A stretch of DNA of 64,000 nt from Paenibacillus antarcticus (GTDB lineage Bacteria; Bacillota; Bacilli; Paenibacillales; Paenibacillaceae). Numbering within the stretch: position 1 is the stretch's first letter; each line of letters opens with the position of its first letter. Below the pieces are notes generated by a model. That model was given only the letters and a program-made list of their open reading frames with translations, ran no database searches and was not told the DNA's origin. A program made the translations under genes and the position numbers. This document shows, piece after piece, positions 8,161 to 16,247 of the stretch. The stretch lies in contig NZ_LVJI01000030.1 of NCBI RefSeq assembly GCF_001637225.1, positions 1 to 64,000 of the forward strand, in the 5' to 3' direction.

Positions 8161-8466
8161 AAGATACATATTTACCCCGTACATGCACAGATAGGCATCT
8201 GCCCACATAGAATAAAATGACCGTTAACGCAGTAGGTTGTTGTATTCAGTAGGAGGTGTCATCTTTGTCTGGACTGATCAGTATGATTGCTTTATTTATC
8301 AAGGAACTCACGCTTCTGGTATCTTACGTCAAGAACAATGCATTTCCCCAACCTCTTTCCGAGAAAGATGAGAGCAAGTACTTAAAGTTGATGGCCGAAG
8401 GAGACGGCTACGCACGAAATATGCTGATTGAACATAACTTACGACTCGTAGCGCATATCGTCAAGA
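8161..8466 (+). repeat. Direct repeat copy 1: sigK promoter and first ~67 codons
   Basis: Nearly identical to 11542-11846, about 3.38 kb downstream in the same orientation. It covers the promoter, the AGGAGG site and codons 1-67 of sigK. Identity falls off just after CGTCAAGA. In the ~200 coding bases I count about ten differences, all synonymous; upstream differences cluster around GGCATCTGCC and ACCGTTAACG. Recombination between the copies would delete the 3.4 kb between and leave one intact sigK. Confidence 0.9.
8187..8214 (+). promoter_or_regulatory. SigK-type promoter, first copy
   Basis: AC (8187-8188), 17 bp, then CATAGAATA (8206-8214) fits the sigma-K consensus (AC, 16-17 bp, CATAnnnTA) and is compatible with sigma-E. 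It is preserved in both repeat copies, so the truncated gene could still be transcribed in the mother cell. Confidence 0.55.
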
Positions 8467-8474
8467 CATTGTGA
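8265..8474 (+). pseudogene. Truncated sigK (pro-region and start of sigma region 2)
   Basis: From TTG 8265 (AGGAGG 8 nt upstream) the product matches full SigK at 11645 for its first 67 residues, including the hydrophobic pro-sequence and AFPQPLSEKDE and NMLIEHNLRLVAHIVK. It then ends in Thr-Leu-stop in place of the KFDNTGEDLEDL continuation. The promoter and ribosome site are intact, so a 69-residue fragment could be made. It lacks the DNA-binding and most core-binding regions and cannot act as a sigma factor. Because all differences from the intact copy are synonymous, it was truncated recently or came from another strain's functional gene. Confidence 0.85.
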
Positions 8475-9033
8475 ACACGATCCGATGTAGTTTTGTTGGA
8501 CAAGTTACATTATTTATAGAGCACATGTGGGGTGCTTAATATTGATGGTTCTGAATGATGTAACCCTACAATAAAGCCCTGCTATAACCAATAAAAAAAT
8601 CCCGAAAATTGAATAAATCCATGATAAAATCGGGGATGAATGGACAAAGCGGAAACCTCAAACCTCAAACCCATCATGCTTAAATATTGCATTATTTCTG
8701 TTTGTAGTAGCCGTATAAAAGTTTATCTATGTCGAAAATTGTAGAATAATCGAGATATCATATGGAAAGTAGGGCTTTTTTATCATTTATTGTATTAAAT
8801 TTGTTTATACATATCATGTTTGTTATTATTAACCTATATTTACCAATATGTATGGCTCGATAATATACCTCACGTTGAGATAAGAATTACACCTTGCGAT
8901 TTTTAGGATCATATTATTCTCGTACTGATACCATTTAAAGTAAGAGAGTTTAGCAAGTGCGGTAATTGAGGTGGAGCCAGTAAGATTTCTGGAGCTGGCC
9001 AGTTCTCATCACAAATATTACGAGGTTTATGTT
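8475..9033. other. Gap between truncated sigK and secreted-protein relic
   Basis: AT-rich, with no supported plus-strand gene. A minus-strand open frame (about 8665 down to 8507) could encode a hydrophobic peptide with IFGIFLLVIAGLY but has no start codon, so it may be a relic. A short direct repeat (ACCTCAA twice) lies near 8668. The promoter of the next gene presumably lies near the right end. Confidence 0.35.
8592..8637 (-). terminator. Possible minus-strand terminator
   Basis: Read on the minus strand, ATCCCCGA and TCGGGAT form a stem (one bulge) around a ~24-nt AT-rich loop and are followed by seven T. It would end a leftward transcript, but no intact minus-strand gene lies just upstream of it. 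Confidence 0.4.
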
Positions 9034-10145
9034 TTGAAGAAAAGTCTAATGTTACTAGCAATATTCTTGCTTATGTTTACTGCTTCTCCATAATTCTCAT
9101 TTGCTACTAATGGGGATACGTTTACAATAACAATGTATATGAATTTGATAGTGAAACTTATAAAAAAGTAAAACAATACAATAACTTGACCGTAGAGCTG
9201 TTGTCAGCAATTGATCTCTTTTTTGTTTTAGACACCAAAGAGGAAGTAATAAAAGTTGATAACGTTTCTTATGAAGTACATCATGATACAGAGTCAAATA
9301 TAACTATAATTTCAGCTCAAGGGACGCTGATTACTGGTGAATCATTCGTATTGAAAATAGGGTATGACAAAAAAGAGAATGCAAATGGTGATATAATTAT
9401 TTCGGTTCCTTCTATTGGTAATGAATTTCCTAAAGAGACATTCATACATTTCAATAATAATGAGTGGATTTCACTAGAAGATATGCATGAGATTATAGAA
9501 AGAAACAGCCAGACAATGGTAATGCCAATGGCTGACAATCTATCTTATGTAAAATCATCTAAATATGGTAACTATACTTTTTCAAATATACAATGGAATA
9601 CTACCAATCTCGTTTCAAATAATGATAATAACTTACAGATGAAATTTCAGCCACTATTTTCGAGTATTAATACTTGGAAGGACCCTTATGGTAATACTGG
9701 AGAATTAATCAAGAAGCAGTCTGAAATCTTCACTGTATTGACTCGATATCAATCATATGCAACTACATCTCCATATGCTATTGCATACACATATCCGATA
9801 GTGAGAGAAACAAGTCAAAAAACTATCCCGATTGCACTTTCTTACGCAGGAATAGGATCAGAAATTCAGATTCCAATTGGTTCAACTAACACTAAAACAG
9901 ATGGTAACCCTGCTCGCTGGGATCTCAATATTATTTCGATTCCATTACAAGATTCAAACGGAAGAGATCTTGATAAATATACTATTCAAGGGACAACGAA
10001 AATTACTGGAGCAGGTAGTAATGTTAAAATTCAGGCAGGTATTTATGTGGAAATTGGAGCCATGTATTCCTTTGGTAATAGACCAGTCCAGTGGACAACC
10101 TTTATCGATACTTATACACATGATTTTACTGCAAAAGTCCAATAA
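9034..10145 (+). pseudogene. Secreted protein gene broken by a stop in the signal peptide and a frameshift
   Basis: TTG 9034 begins a good signal peptide (KKSLMLLAIFLLMFTASP), but TAA at 9091-9093 interrupts it just before FSFATNGD. The reading then has to shift frame around 9111-9126 to join the long frame (NNNVYEFDSETYKKVKQYNN) that runs to 10145. The rest, about 320 residues, is beta-rich and polar (T/N/S-rich, for example QMKFQPLFSSINTW and KTIPIALSYAGIG), like an exported or wall-associated protein. I recognise no family. A shorter product from TTG 9186 is formally possible but lacks a signal and a ribosome site. Located inside the sigK repeat interval. Confidence 0.65.
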
Positions 10146-10591
10146 ATATTCGCGAGTACTATTCGCAACTGTTGAACCTAGCACTGTTCCACCTTATCAG
10201 AGCAAAATAGCTTGCGTAACTCTATTTAGCACCAACAAAATCTTAGATTCTACGCAATGTAAATACAGAAAGATGCTGAACAAGCCGCATCTTAGTCCTC
10301 TCCTATCGGATTATATCTTCGAATTTATCCTACTTATGGAAAGATTGGTTTCTGCATTTTGCTAAGCTATGATGACTGGTAAATGAAACATTCATTAAGT
10401 ACTAGGTCTGCATCTGTCTATTCTTGTTTGTTGTTGAGTAGGACATACAACAAACAGGTATAGCAGATGTTTTTCAATTTTAATCTTATATATATATTAT
10501 GAAGTACTGATTTGGGTTTTGAGCCAAGTTTTCTTTTTAAAAATACATGGAGGTTGGTTATTAGCCAGTCTTTCAATAGGGGTGTGAGAGT
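10146..10591. other. Gap with terminator; no gene seen
   Basis: Apart from the strong hairpin at 10411-10475 and the ribosome site of the lipoprotein gene at the right end, I see nothing. An open frame running to 10365 is an out-of-frame extension over the upstream relic. Confidence 0.4.
10411..10475 (+). terminator. Long interrupted hairpin terminator
   Basis: CATCTG...CTAT...TTGTTTGTTGT pairs with ACAACAAACA...ATAG...CAGATG, closing on a loop near 10434-10446, and is followed by TTTTTCAATTTT. It probably ends the transcript of the upstream secreted-protein relic. Confidence 0.55.
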
Positions 10592-10963
10592 ATGAAAAAC
10601 CTCCTGATTTTATTTTTGCTAATTATTCTCATCTCGGGATGCAGCAAAGATAACATAAAGAAGGCCACAGATTATTTATTGATAAATCAAGAAAATGAGA
10701 TCTCGGTTGTTGTTTTTACAAATAAATCAATGGAAGATTCATTTATAGAAACATTACAGCAGAAAATAGATTACATTAATAATAACTTGAAAATTGATAA
10801 ATCGATTACTAATGTATCTTTTATTGATGTTAGAGAAGATCAAAAATATAATTACGAGAGTATATTTGACTTGAAAACATATCCCCAAATTATTCTTTTT
10901 GAGAATGATGAAATCGTTTTGGTAACTACGGATTCGGATGAACTTGTCCGGTATTATGAGTAA
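10592..10963 (+). CDS. Small lipoprotein, thioredoxin-like without CxxC
   Basis: 123 residues from ATG 10592, with GGGGTGTGAG upstream. The N-terminus is a lipoprotein signal (LLILFLLIILISGC, lipobox LISGC, Cys17), so the protein should be anchored to the outer face of the membrane. The mature part has a beta-alpha-beta pattern (ISVVVFTN ... VSFIDVRED ... TYPQIILFENDEIVLV) with a Pro in the usual cis-Pro position of thioredoxin folds, but it lacks the CxxC redox pair. Fold is inferred from pattern only; a redox role is unlikely. It sits alone in the interval between the two sigK repeats. Small and unassigned. Confidence 0.65.
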   Translation: MKNLLILFLLIILISGCSKDNIKKATDYLLINQENEISVVVFTNKSMEDSFIETLQQKIDYINNNLKIDKSITNVSFIDVREDQKYNYESIFDLKTYPQIILFENDEIVLVTTDSDELVRYYE

Positions 10964-11171
10964 TAATCAGACTATTCCTATTTAAAAAAATAAATTTCAG
11001 GAAAATTTGGCGTAAACTTGGAAATAGCATTGCAACAAGAACCACATTCCAATGTAGCTCGAAGTATTTCTGAATTTCTTTATAAAGATTCTTGACACAA
11101 CTTTATAATCTCTCCATTCTGCTGTATAAACGAGGTCTTCTTTTTGTCTTTTTAGCAGTAACCCCTATCCA

Positions 11172-11306
11172 GTGTCGAATGAATCCATCATTCAAGAATT
11201 AATTCATTATACCCATGTAATATGGTTACTAGAACTTGTAAAATACGATTGTACGCACGGTCAGGCTGAATTATATAACTTAAAGCTCGCTTTACCGGTA
11301 AATTAA
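11172..11306 (+). CDS. Possible 44-residue protein
   Basis: GTG 11172 opens 44 codons with protein-like composition (SNESIIQELIHYTHVIWLLE, then LVKYDCTHGQAELYNLKL) and stops one base into a clear terminator. That placement and the tidy composition suggest a real small gene or the tail of a lost one. The frame stays open a little upstream with no better start, and there is no strong Shine-Dalgarno. No family recognised. Confidence 0.3.
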   Translation: MSNESIIQELIHYTHVIWLLELVKYDCTHGQAELYNLKLALPVN

Positions 11307-11348
11307 AAAGGTCGATTATGGTCAGTTATCACTATGATTGACCTTTTT
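11305..11348 (+). terminator. Intrinsic terminator
   Basis: AAAAAGGTCGAT pairs with GATTGACCTTTTTTT across a ~20-nt loop. The T-run makes a normal rho-independent terminator for whatever reads through from the left, insulating sigK. Confidence 0.65.
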
Positions 11349-11541
11349 TTGTTATGTTCGTTTCTTGAGTTATTTTTCAAATCTATCGCAACTGTAGAAA
11401 TACCCTAATACGATAGGGAAGGTGAATAGTAAATAAATACCTGAACAAATTATGAGAGCGGAGCCTGTTATATAGTCCGTAATATTTTAATAATTTGTAT
11501 TTGTGGGTTTAAGGGGAGATTTAAACCATTCCACTTTTGCC

Positions 11542-11846
11542 AAAATACATATTTCCCCCGTACATGCACAGATAGGCGCACGCCCACATAGAATAAAATG
11601 ACCGATACGCAGTAGGTTGTTGTATTCAGTAGGAGGTGTCATCTTTGTCTGGACTGATCAGTATGATCGCTTTATTTATCAAGGAACTCACGCTTCTAGT
11701 ATCTTACGTCAAGAACAATGCATTTCCCCAACCGCTATCCGAGAAAGATGAGAGCAAGTACTTAAAGTTGATGGCCGAAGGAGACGGCTACGCGCGAAAT
11801 ATGCTTATTGAACATAACCTGCGACTCGTGGCGCACATCGTCAAGA
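11542..11846 (+). repeat. Direct repeat copy 2: sigK promoter and first ~67 codons
   Basis: Partner of 8161-8466. This copy runs without interruption into the full sigK gene. The left junction of homology (near CCAAAATACATATTT) lies about 75 bp upstream of the first strongly conserved promoter base of the repeat body. Confidence 0.9.
11568..11595 (+). promoter_or_regulatory. SigK-type promoter of sigK
   Basis: AC at 11568-11569, 17 bp, and CATAGAATA at 11587-11595 fit a sigma-K promoter, consistent with the autoregulation known for sigK. The -10 also resembles sigma-E sites, which start the first round of sigK transcription in B. subtilis. Confidence 0.6.
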
Positions 11847-12346
11847 AATTTGACAACACAGGCGAAGATCTCGAAGATCTGATCTCAATTGGGACAATTG
11901 GCCTGATTAAGGCAATTGAAAGTTACCAACCGAATAAAGGAACGAAATTAGCAACATTTGCTGCTCGGTGTATTGAAAATGAAATATTAATGCATTTGCG
12001 TTCCCTCAAAAAAACACGTAAAGATGTATCTCTCCACGATCCCATTGGAACGGATAAAGAAGGTAACGAAATCACTTTGATTGATATTCTAGGTAGTGAA
12101 GCAGACGACGTGGCGGATCTCGTTCAACTGAAGATTGAGAAGAGTAAAATCTATCGTAACCTGGATATATTGGACCCACGTGAACAGGAAGTCATTAAAG
12201 GCCGATTCGGACTGGAGCAGGGCGGAGAGGAACGAACGCAGCGGGAGATTGCGAAGGAACTTGGGATTAGCCGTAGCTATGTGTCACGTATCGAGAAGCG
12301 GGCATTGATGAAGTTGTATCATGAGTTTTATAAGGTGAAGAGGTAA
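11645..12346 (+). CDS. sigK: Mother-cell sporulation sigma factor SigK (intact)
   Basis: 233 residues from TTG 11645, with AGGAGG 8 nt upstream; a GTG at 11636 overlaps the ribosome site and is rejected. SigK directs late mother-cell transcription (coat and spore maturation genes). Visible are a ~20-residue hydrophobic pro-sequence (SMIALFIKELTLLVSYVKNN) removed by regulated proteolysis, region 2 (NLRLVAHIVKKFDN ... DLISIGTIGLIKAIESY ... ATFAARCIENEIL) and region 4 with its helix-turn-helix (TQREIAKELGISRSYVSRIE). Unlike B. subtilis, the gene is not split by a skin element. It is preceded by a duplicate of its own 5' end at 8161-8466. Length matches the family. Confidence 0.97.
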   Translation: MSGLISMIALFIKELTLLVSYVKNNAFPQPLSEKDESKYLKLMAEGDGYARNMLIEHNLRLVAHIVKKFDNTGEDLEDLISIGTIGLIKAIESYQPNKGTKLATFAARCIENEILMHLRSLKKTRKDVSLHDPIGTDKEGNEITLIDILGSEADDVADLVQLKIEKSKIYRNLDILDPREQEVIKGRFGLEQGGEERTQREIAKELGISRSYVSRIEKRALMKLYHEFYKVKR

Positions 12347-12834
12347 TAATGAGCCTGCTAGTGTGACTAGCTATATTAAATATAGCAGCGTTTTCGCTAA
12401 CAAACATATCGTATTCGTTGATTTCATGAAGTACGTTTAGTTATCCTGTACGGAGTAAGGTATATAGCGCTTTATAAAAAGCGTCTTCATCATGATGTTC
12501 AACTGGGGTGCAGTTCAACTCCAGAGGGACATCTTTTTTCGTACTTTCAGTATGACGTTGCATCTTTAAGATATAATTCCGGAAACGTAAATGGTACTAC
12601 TTTTTTGTGTATTTTCCACCCTCCCCGCAATCTATTCGACAACCTAGTCTGCGGAAACTTTCGCACTTCTATTAGATCAGTCATTTGAATAAATTGGATA
12701 GTGATGTACCTGGTTTATTAACTAGAATCTTCATTTAAGCGAAGGCATAGGTGATATTTATGGACAGGTATTGTCGAAACATACGTTAAAAGGAAGTCAT
12801 GTAGAAATAGCAGATATCAACAATGAATAGGTTA
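12347..12834. other. Gap after sigK
   Basis: Holds the terminator at 12494-12539 and no supported gene. The stretch 12540-12834 shows nothing recognisable. Confidence 0.4.
12494..12539 (+). terminator. Intrinsic terminator downstream of sigK
   Basis: GATGTTC..CTGG pairs with CCAG..GGACATC (one G-U pair, small internal mismatch) and is followed by six T. Confidence 0.55.
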
Positions 12835-12863
12835 TTGACATTAAGGATATCTCGTGAAATACT
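12835..12863 (+). promoter_or_regulatory. Candidate sigma-A promoter of the GH27 gene
   Basis: TTGACA at 12835-12840, a 17-bp spacer and AATACT at 12858-12863 (4/6 match to TATAAT). It lies about 110 bp upstream of the GH27 start. Confidence 0.4.
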
Positions 12864-12873
12864 GTGATAAATG

Positions 12874-12890
12874 CGATACAAATTGTATCG
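12874..12890 (+). promoter_or_regulatory. Perfect palindrome, possible operator
   Basis: CGATACAA-A-TTGTATCG is an 8-bp perfect inverted repeat about a single central base, starting 10 bp past the proposed -10. This is where a repressor would block transcription of the downstream GH27 gene. No known consensus is claimed. Confidence 0.4.
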
Positions 12891-12970
12891 AGAGTCTCGT
12901 TTTAGTACGAGTGTTTATGTGTAGTGTACTAGTAGCTAGGAACAAAATAGTTGAGAAGGAGGTTTATGAA

Positions 12971-15900
12971 ATGAAAGTTTCTACTCGAAAATATGTCATT
13001 TTCTTGTTAGTTATGACATTTATGACTGCACAGATGTTTAGTTTGAAAAACCCTTCGGTTCAAGCCGCATCGTCGGAAAGTGACGGTGTAGTGAATAATG
13101 CGGTAGTTACTGAGAATCAACCAGGTCTAACACCTATTATGGGTTGGTCAAGTTGGAATGCATTTAGAATTAATATTAGTGAACAACTTATTCATGAACA
13201 AGCAGATGCGATGGTGAGCAGTGGCATGCAAGATGCAGGATATCAATTTGTGAATTTGGATGATGGATGGATTGGTGGACGAGATGCATCTGGGGTGCCT
13301 CAACCTAATCCCAAATTTCCAAGTGGTATGAAATCATTAGCGGATTATATTCATTCTAAAGGATTAAAGGCGGGAATTTATACAGACGCAGGCAGAAAAA
13401 GATGTGCTACGATTTATGACAATGACCCATATACAACCGTAGGAGATGGCAGCTATGACTATGGTCAACTGGATTTTAATACATACATTAAAACATGGGG
13501 ATACAATTTTGTGAAAGTTGATTGGTGTGGTGGACAAGAAATGCGCCTCGATCAGGAAACCGAGTATAAGAAAATCAAGCAATATATCGATAATATAGGG
13601 ATTTCTACGTTATATGAAATTTGCAGTTGGGCATTCCCTGGGGCGTGGGTTACCGATGTGGGATCGCAGTGGAGAATTTCTGGAGATATCTCACCTCATT
13701 TCTCATCCATTACAAATATTATTGATATCAATGAAAAATGGGCTCAATATGCAGGACCGGGCCACTTCAATCATATGGATATGTTGCAGGTCGGTAATGG
13801 AATGACCTATGAAGAGGATAAATCTCATTTCAGCATGTGGGCTATCATGGCTTCACCTCTCATTGCGGGTAATGACTTACGTACGATGTCCGCACAGACG
13901 AAGGAAATCCTTACGAATAAAGAAGTGATTGCCGTTAACCAAGATCCTATGGGGATTCAAGGCATTCGTGTGGTAAAAAACGGGGACAAAGAAGTGTGGG
14001 CGAAGCCGTTGGAGAACCGCTCCAGTGGTGCAGTGGCATTATTTAATCGGAGTAATTCAGCGACGAATATAACTGTGAACTGGAATGACTTAGGGATATC
14101 TGGATCAGCATCTGTTCGTGACTTATGGGCTCATCAGGATAAAGGTTCATTTAGTAGTTTATATACAGCTAATGTTCCAGCACATGGTATCATAGTTCTT
14201 AAGATCAAAGCTAATTCAGCATTTGGAATGGATAATTTCCAGTTTAGCAAAAACTCAAAACAGGATATTGCTGTCTCCATGGCAACGGACGGGAAATCGT
14301 TCATTGATTTGAAAAAAGGTAGCGAATTACTAGTTAATGGTCAAGATTATGTCATTGACGGAGAACGATTAGTTCTCAAAAAAGAATATTTGAAAGCACT
14401 AACGAATGGTAATATCACATTTACCATGAATTATAGCGAAGGATGGTCACAAAAGATTAGTATCGAGATTGTAGGTCAAGATGGTTTCGAATACTTAAGT
14501 GATTTACCATGGGATAAAGCTGTTAGCGGATGGGACGTTGTGAGAAAAGATAAAGGTGGGCCGGAAGGATATGATTTGAAAATAAATGATGTCGTCTATC
14601 CAAAAGGGATATGGACGAATTCCAACTCTGAAATTATATATAAACTCGACGGCAAGTATCACGAATTTAAAGCTTTTGTTGGGAATGACGACTTTCAGCG
14701 ACCGAATGGTAGTATTGTATATCAAGTATGGACAGATGGCACGAAGCGATTTGACAGCGGTCTCATGAAAGGCTCTGAGAAGGTAACGAAAGAAATTTCC
14801 TTGAATGTAGCTCAGAATAACGAACTTAAATTGATTGTCCTTGATGGTGGAGATAATAACTGGTACGACCGTTCTATCTGGGCCGATGCCAAATTATTGT
14901 TTAAAGATGACAATGCGACACTCAGTGGTATACAAATTGGAAGCACCATGCTCGATGGTTTCGACAAAAATAAATACGTATACGATGTAGAACTTCCTCC
15001 TGGAACGATGACAGTACCGACTGTCACGGCAACGACATACAACTCTTATGCTAAGGCAGTCGTTACAGAAGCTACAGCACTTCCGGGAACGACAACAATT
15101 AAGGTGACGGCAGAAGATGAGAAAAGTACGCAGTTGTATTCCATTAATTTTAAGGTTAACGATCCCGTAACAGTAACAGGCGTTCAAATAGACAAACCGG
15201 CAGTTACATTAAAAGCTGGTGCAACGAGTGAACTCATTGCAACGGTATTACCTAACAATGCCACGAACAAGAACGTAACTTGGTCGAGTTCTGATGTAAC
15301 TATTGCTAAAGTGGAAGTGGCGAATGGAAAAACAGTTGTAACCGGGGTGAAAGCGGGTAATGCAACGCTCACAGTGACAACCGCTGACGGAAAATTTACG
15401 GCAGTAAGTCAAGTCACGGTGGGAAGCAATACCCCGGAAGGTCCCATTGCGACCTTATCTGGTGATAATTCGGTCAGGGCAGGACAGCTATACAGTGTGG
15501 TGTTAGGCCTAGGAAATGTGATAGACAATGTGTACGCTGAAGATATCTCACTGAATTATGATTCAAATGTATTTGAATTTGTATCCGCCCAATCCATTAA
15601 ATCCGGCGTTAGTCTTATAGAGACTAAACAAGCTGCACCGGGTAAGATTCGTTTGATTGTAGCTAGCCAAGGAGCAAGCGAAGGTATAGTAGGCGATGTT
15701 CAAATGTTGGAGTTGATTTTCAAATCGAAGAATTTAGAGCAATCGGCTGTTGGAAGTATTGCAGTAGTAAGTGCCATGATCGCAGATGGCATAGGCAACG
15801 AGATTGAAGCGGGATTGAATACGCTTAGTGTTCAAATATTATCGGGAATTTCGGGTGATATGAACAACGACGGCAAAGTGTCCATTGGGGATTTGGCCTT

Positions 15901-16030
15901 CGCAGCGGCGAACTACGGTAAAGATGACTCGAGTCCGGACTGGAATCAAGTTAAGATTGCAGACATCAACAATGACAAGGTCATTGACATTAGCGATCTC
16001 GCAGCTATAGCGAACAAAATTATTCAATAG
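12971..16030 (+). CDS. Secreted multidomain GH27 alpha-galactosidase-like enzyme with cohesin-like and dockerin modules
   Basis: 1019 residues from ATG 12971 (AGGAGG 8 nt upstream), where the signal peptide starts (KVSTRKYVIFLLVMTFMTA ... VQAA). The GH27 domain spans about 52-410 with MGWSSWNAF, NLDDGW, nucleophile Asp184 in VKVDWCGG and acid/base Asp239 in RISGD; the family includes alpha-galactosidases and beta-L-arabinopyranosidases. Then come a CBM-X2-like domain (~418-502), an NPCBM domain (~505-645), a cadherin-like beta repeat (~648-731), a Big2 domain (~733-818), a cohesin-like domain (~826-957) and a type I dockerin (~960-1019) with two Ca-binding repeats (DMNNDGKVSIGDL, DINNDKVIDISDL). 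The nearby sugar ABC and GH43 genes suggest plant galactan or arabinogalactan breakdown. Substrate is inferred. Confidence 0.93.
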   Translation: MKVSTRKYVIFLLVMTFMTAQMFSLKNPSVQAASSESDGVVNNAVVTENQPGLTPIMGWSSWNAFRINISEQLIHEQADAMVSSGMQDAGYQFVNLDDGWIGGRDASGVPQPNPKFPSGMKSLADYIHSKGLKAGIYTDAGRKRCATIYDNDPYTTVGDGSYDYGQLDFNTYIKTWGYNFVKVDWCGGQEMRLDQETEYKKIKQYIDNIGISTLYEICSWAFPGAWVTDVGSQWRISGDISPHFSSITNIIDINEKWAQYAGPGHFNHMDMLQVGNGMTYEEDKSHFSMWAIMASPLIAGNDLRTMSAQTKEILTNKEVIAVNQDPMGIQGIRVVKNGDKEVWAKPLENRSSGAVALFNRSNSATNITVNWNDLGISGSASVRDLWAHQDKGSFSSLYTANVPAHGIIVLKIKANSAFGMDNFQFSKNSKQDIAVSMATDGKSFIDLKKGSELLVNGQDYVIDGERLVLKKEYLKALTNGNITFTMNYSEGWSQKISIEIVGQDGFEYLSDLPWDKAVSGWDVVRKDKGGPEGYDLKINDVVYPKGIWTNSNSEIIYKLDGKYHEFKAFVGNDDFQRPNGSIVYQVWTDGTKRFDSGLMKGSEKVTKEISLNVAQNNELKLIVLDGGDNNWYDRSIWADAKLLFKDDNATLSGIQIGSTMLDGFDKNKYVYDVELPPGTMTVPTVTATTYNSYAKAVVTEATALPGTTTIKVTAEDEKSTQLYSINFKVNDPVTVTGVQIDKPAVTLKAGATSELIATVLPNNATNKNVTWSSSDVTIAKVEVANGKTVVTGVKAGNATLTVTTADGKFTAVSQVTVGSNTPEGPIATLSGDNSVRAGQLYSVVLGLGNVIDNVYAEDISLNYDSNVFEFVSAQSIKSGVSLIETKQAAPGKIRLIVASQGASEGIVGDVQMLELIFKSKNLEQSAVGSIAVVSAMIADGIGNEIEAGLNTLSVQILSGISGDMNNDGKVSIGDLAFAAANYGKDDSSPDWNQVKIADINNDKVIDISDLAAIANKIIQ

Positions 16031-16049
16031 TCACGTGCAACACACAATG

Positions 16050-16076
16050 GAGGGGAGAAGTAATCCCCTCTTTTTA
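16050..16076 (+). terminator. Intrinsic terminator of the GH27 gene
   Basis: GAGGGGA (16050-16056) and TCCCCTC (16064-16070) flank a 7-nt loop and are followed by five T. Confidence 0.75.
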
Positions 16077-16200
16077 TGATACGGAAAACGATGGAAGATA
16101 GGTTTCAGCTGTCCTCCTCATAAAGGGAACAGAGGAACGTTGCTGAATACCCGAATCGGTTTCGATCCGTAGTTAACATGGTAATAACATCACAAATAAG

Positions 16201-16247
16201 ATAAACCGATCACTGTTGGTCTACAACAGTGATCGGTTTATTTTTAT
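16201..16247 (+). terminator. 18-bp perfect hairpin with T-run
   Basis: ATAAACCGATCACTGTTG is perfectly complementary to 16224-16241 around the loop GTCTA and is followed by a T-rich tract. It is probably a second, stronger terminator insulating the downstream two-component operon. Confidence 0.7.

Larger units (their letters stand above)
10964..11541. other. Gap before intact sigK
   Basis: Contains a possible 44-codon ORF and its terminator (listed separately). The rest, including 11349-11541, shows no gene on either strand. Confidence 0.35.

Noticed and set aside
8507..8665. Minus-strand frame with a hydrophobic segment (IFGIFLLVIAGLY)
   Set aside because: No start codon in frame, and it coincides with a terminator-like stem; at most a relic.
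9877..10365. 162-codon plus-strand frame overlapping the secreted-protein relic
   Set aside because: It begins out of frame inside the relic, has no ribosome site, and its end covers a terminator-bearing gap.
8161..11846. Classic skin element of sigK
   Set aside because: The intact sigK is continuous, the interval has no serine recombinase or phage genes, and the break is near codon 67, not at the B. subtilis site.
12854..12970. 39-codon upstream extension of the GH27 gene
   Set aside because: It would put a charged, Cys-containing segment before a proper signal peptide, and the AGGAGG is placed for ATG 12971.
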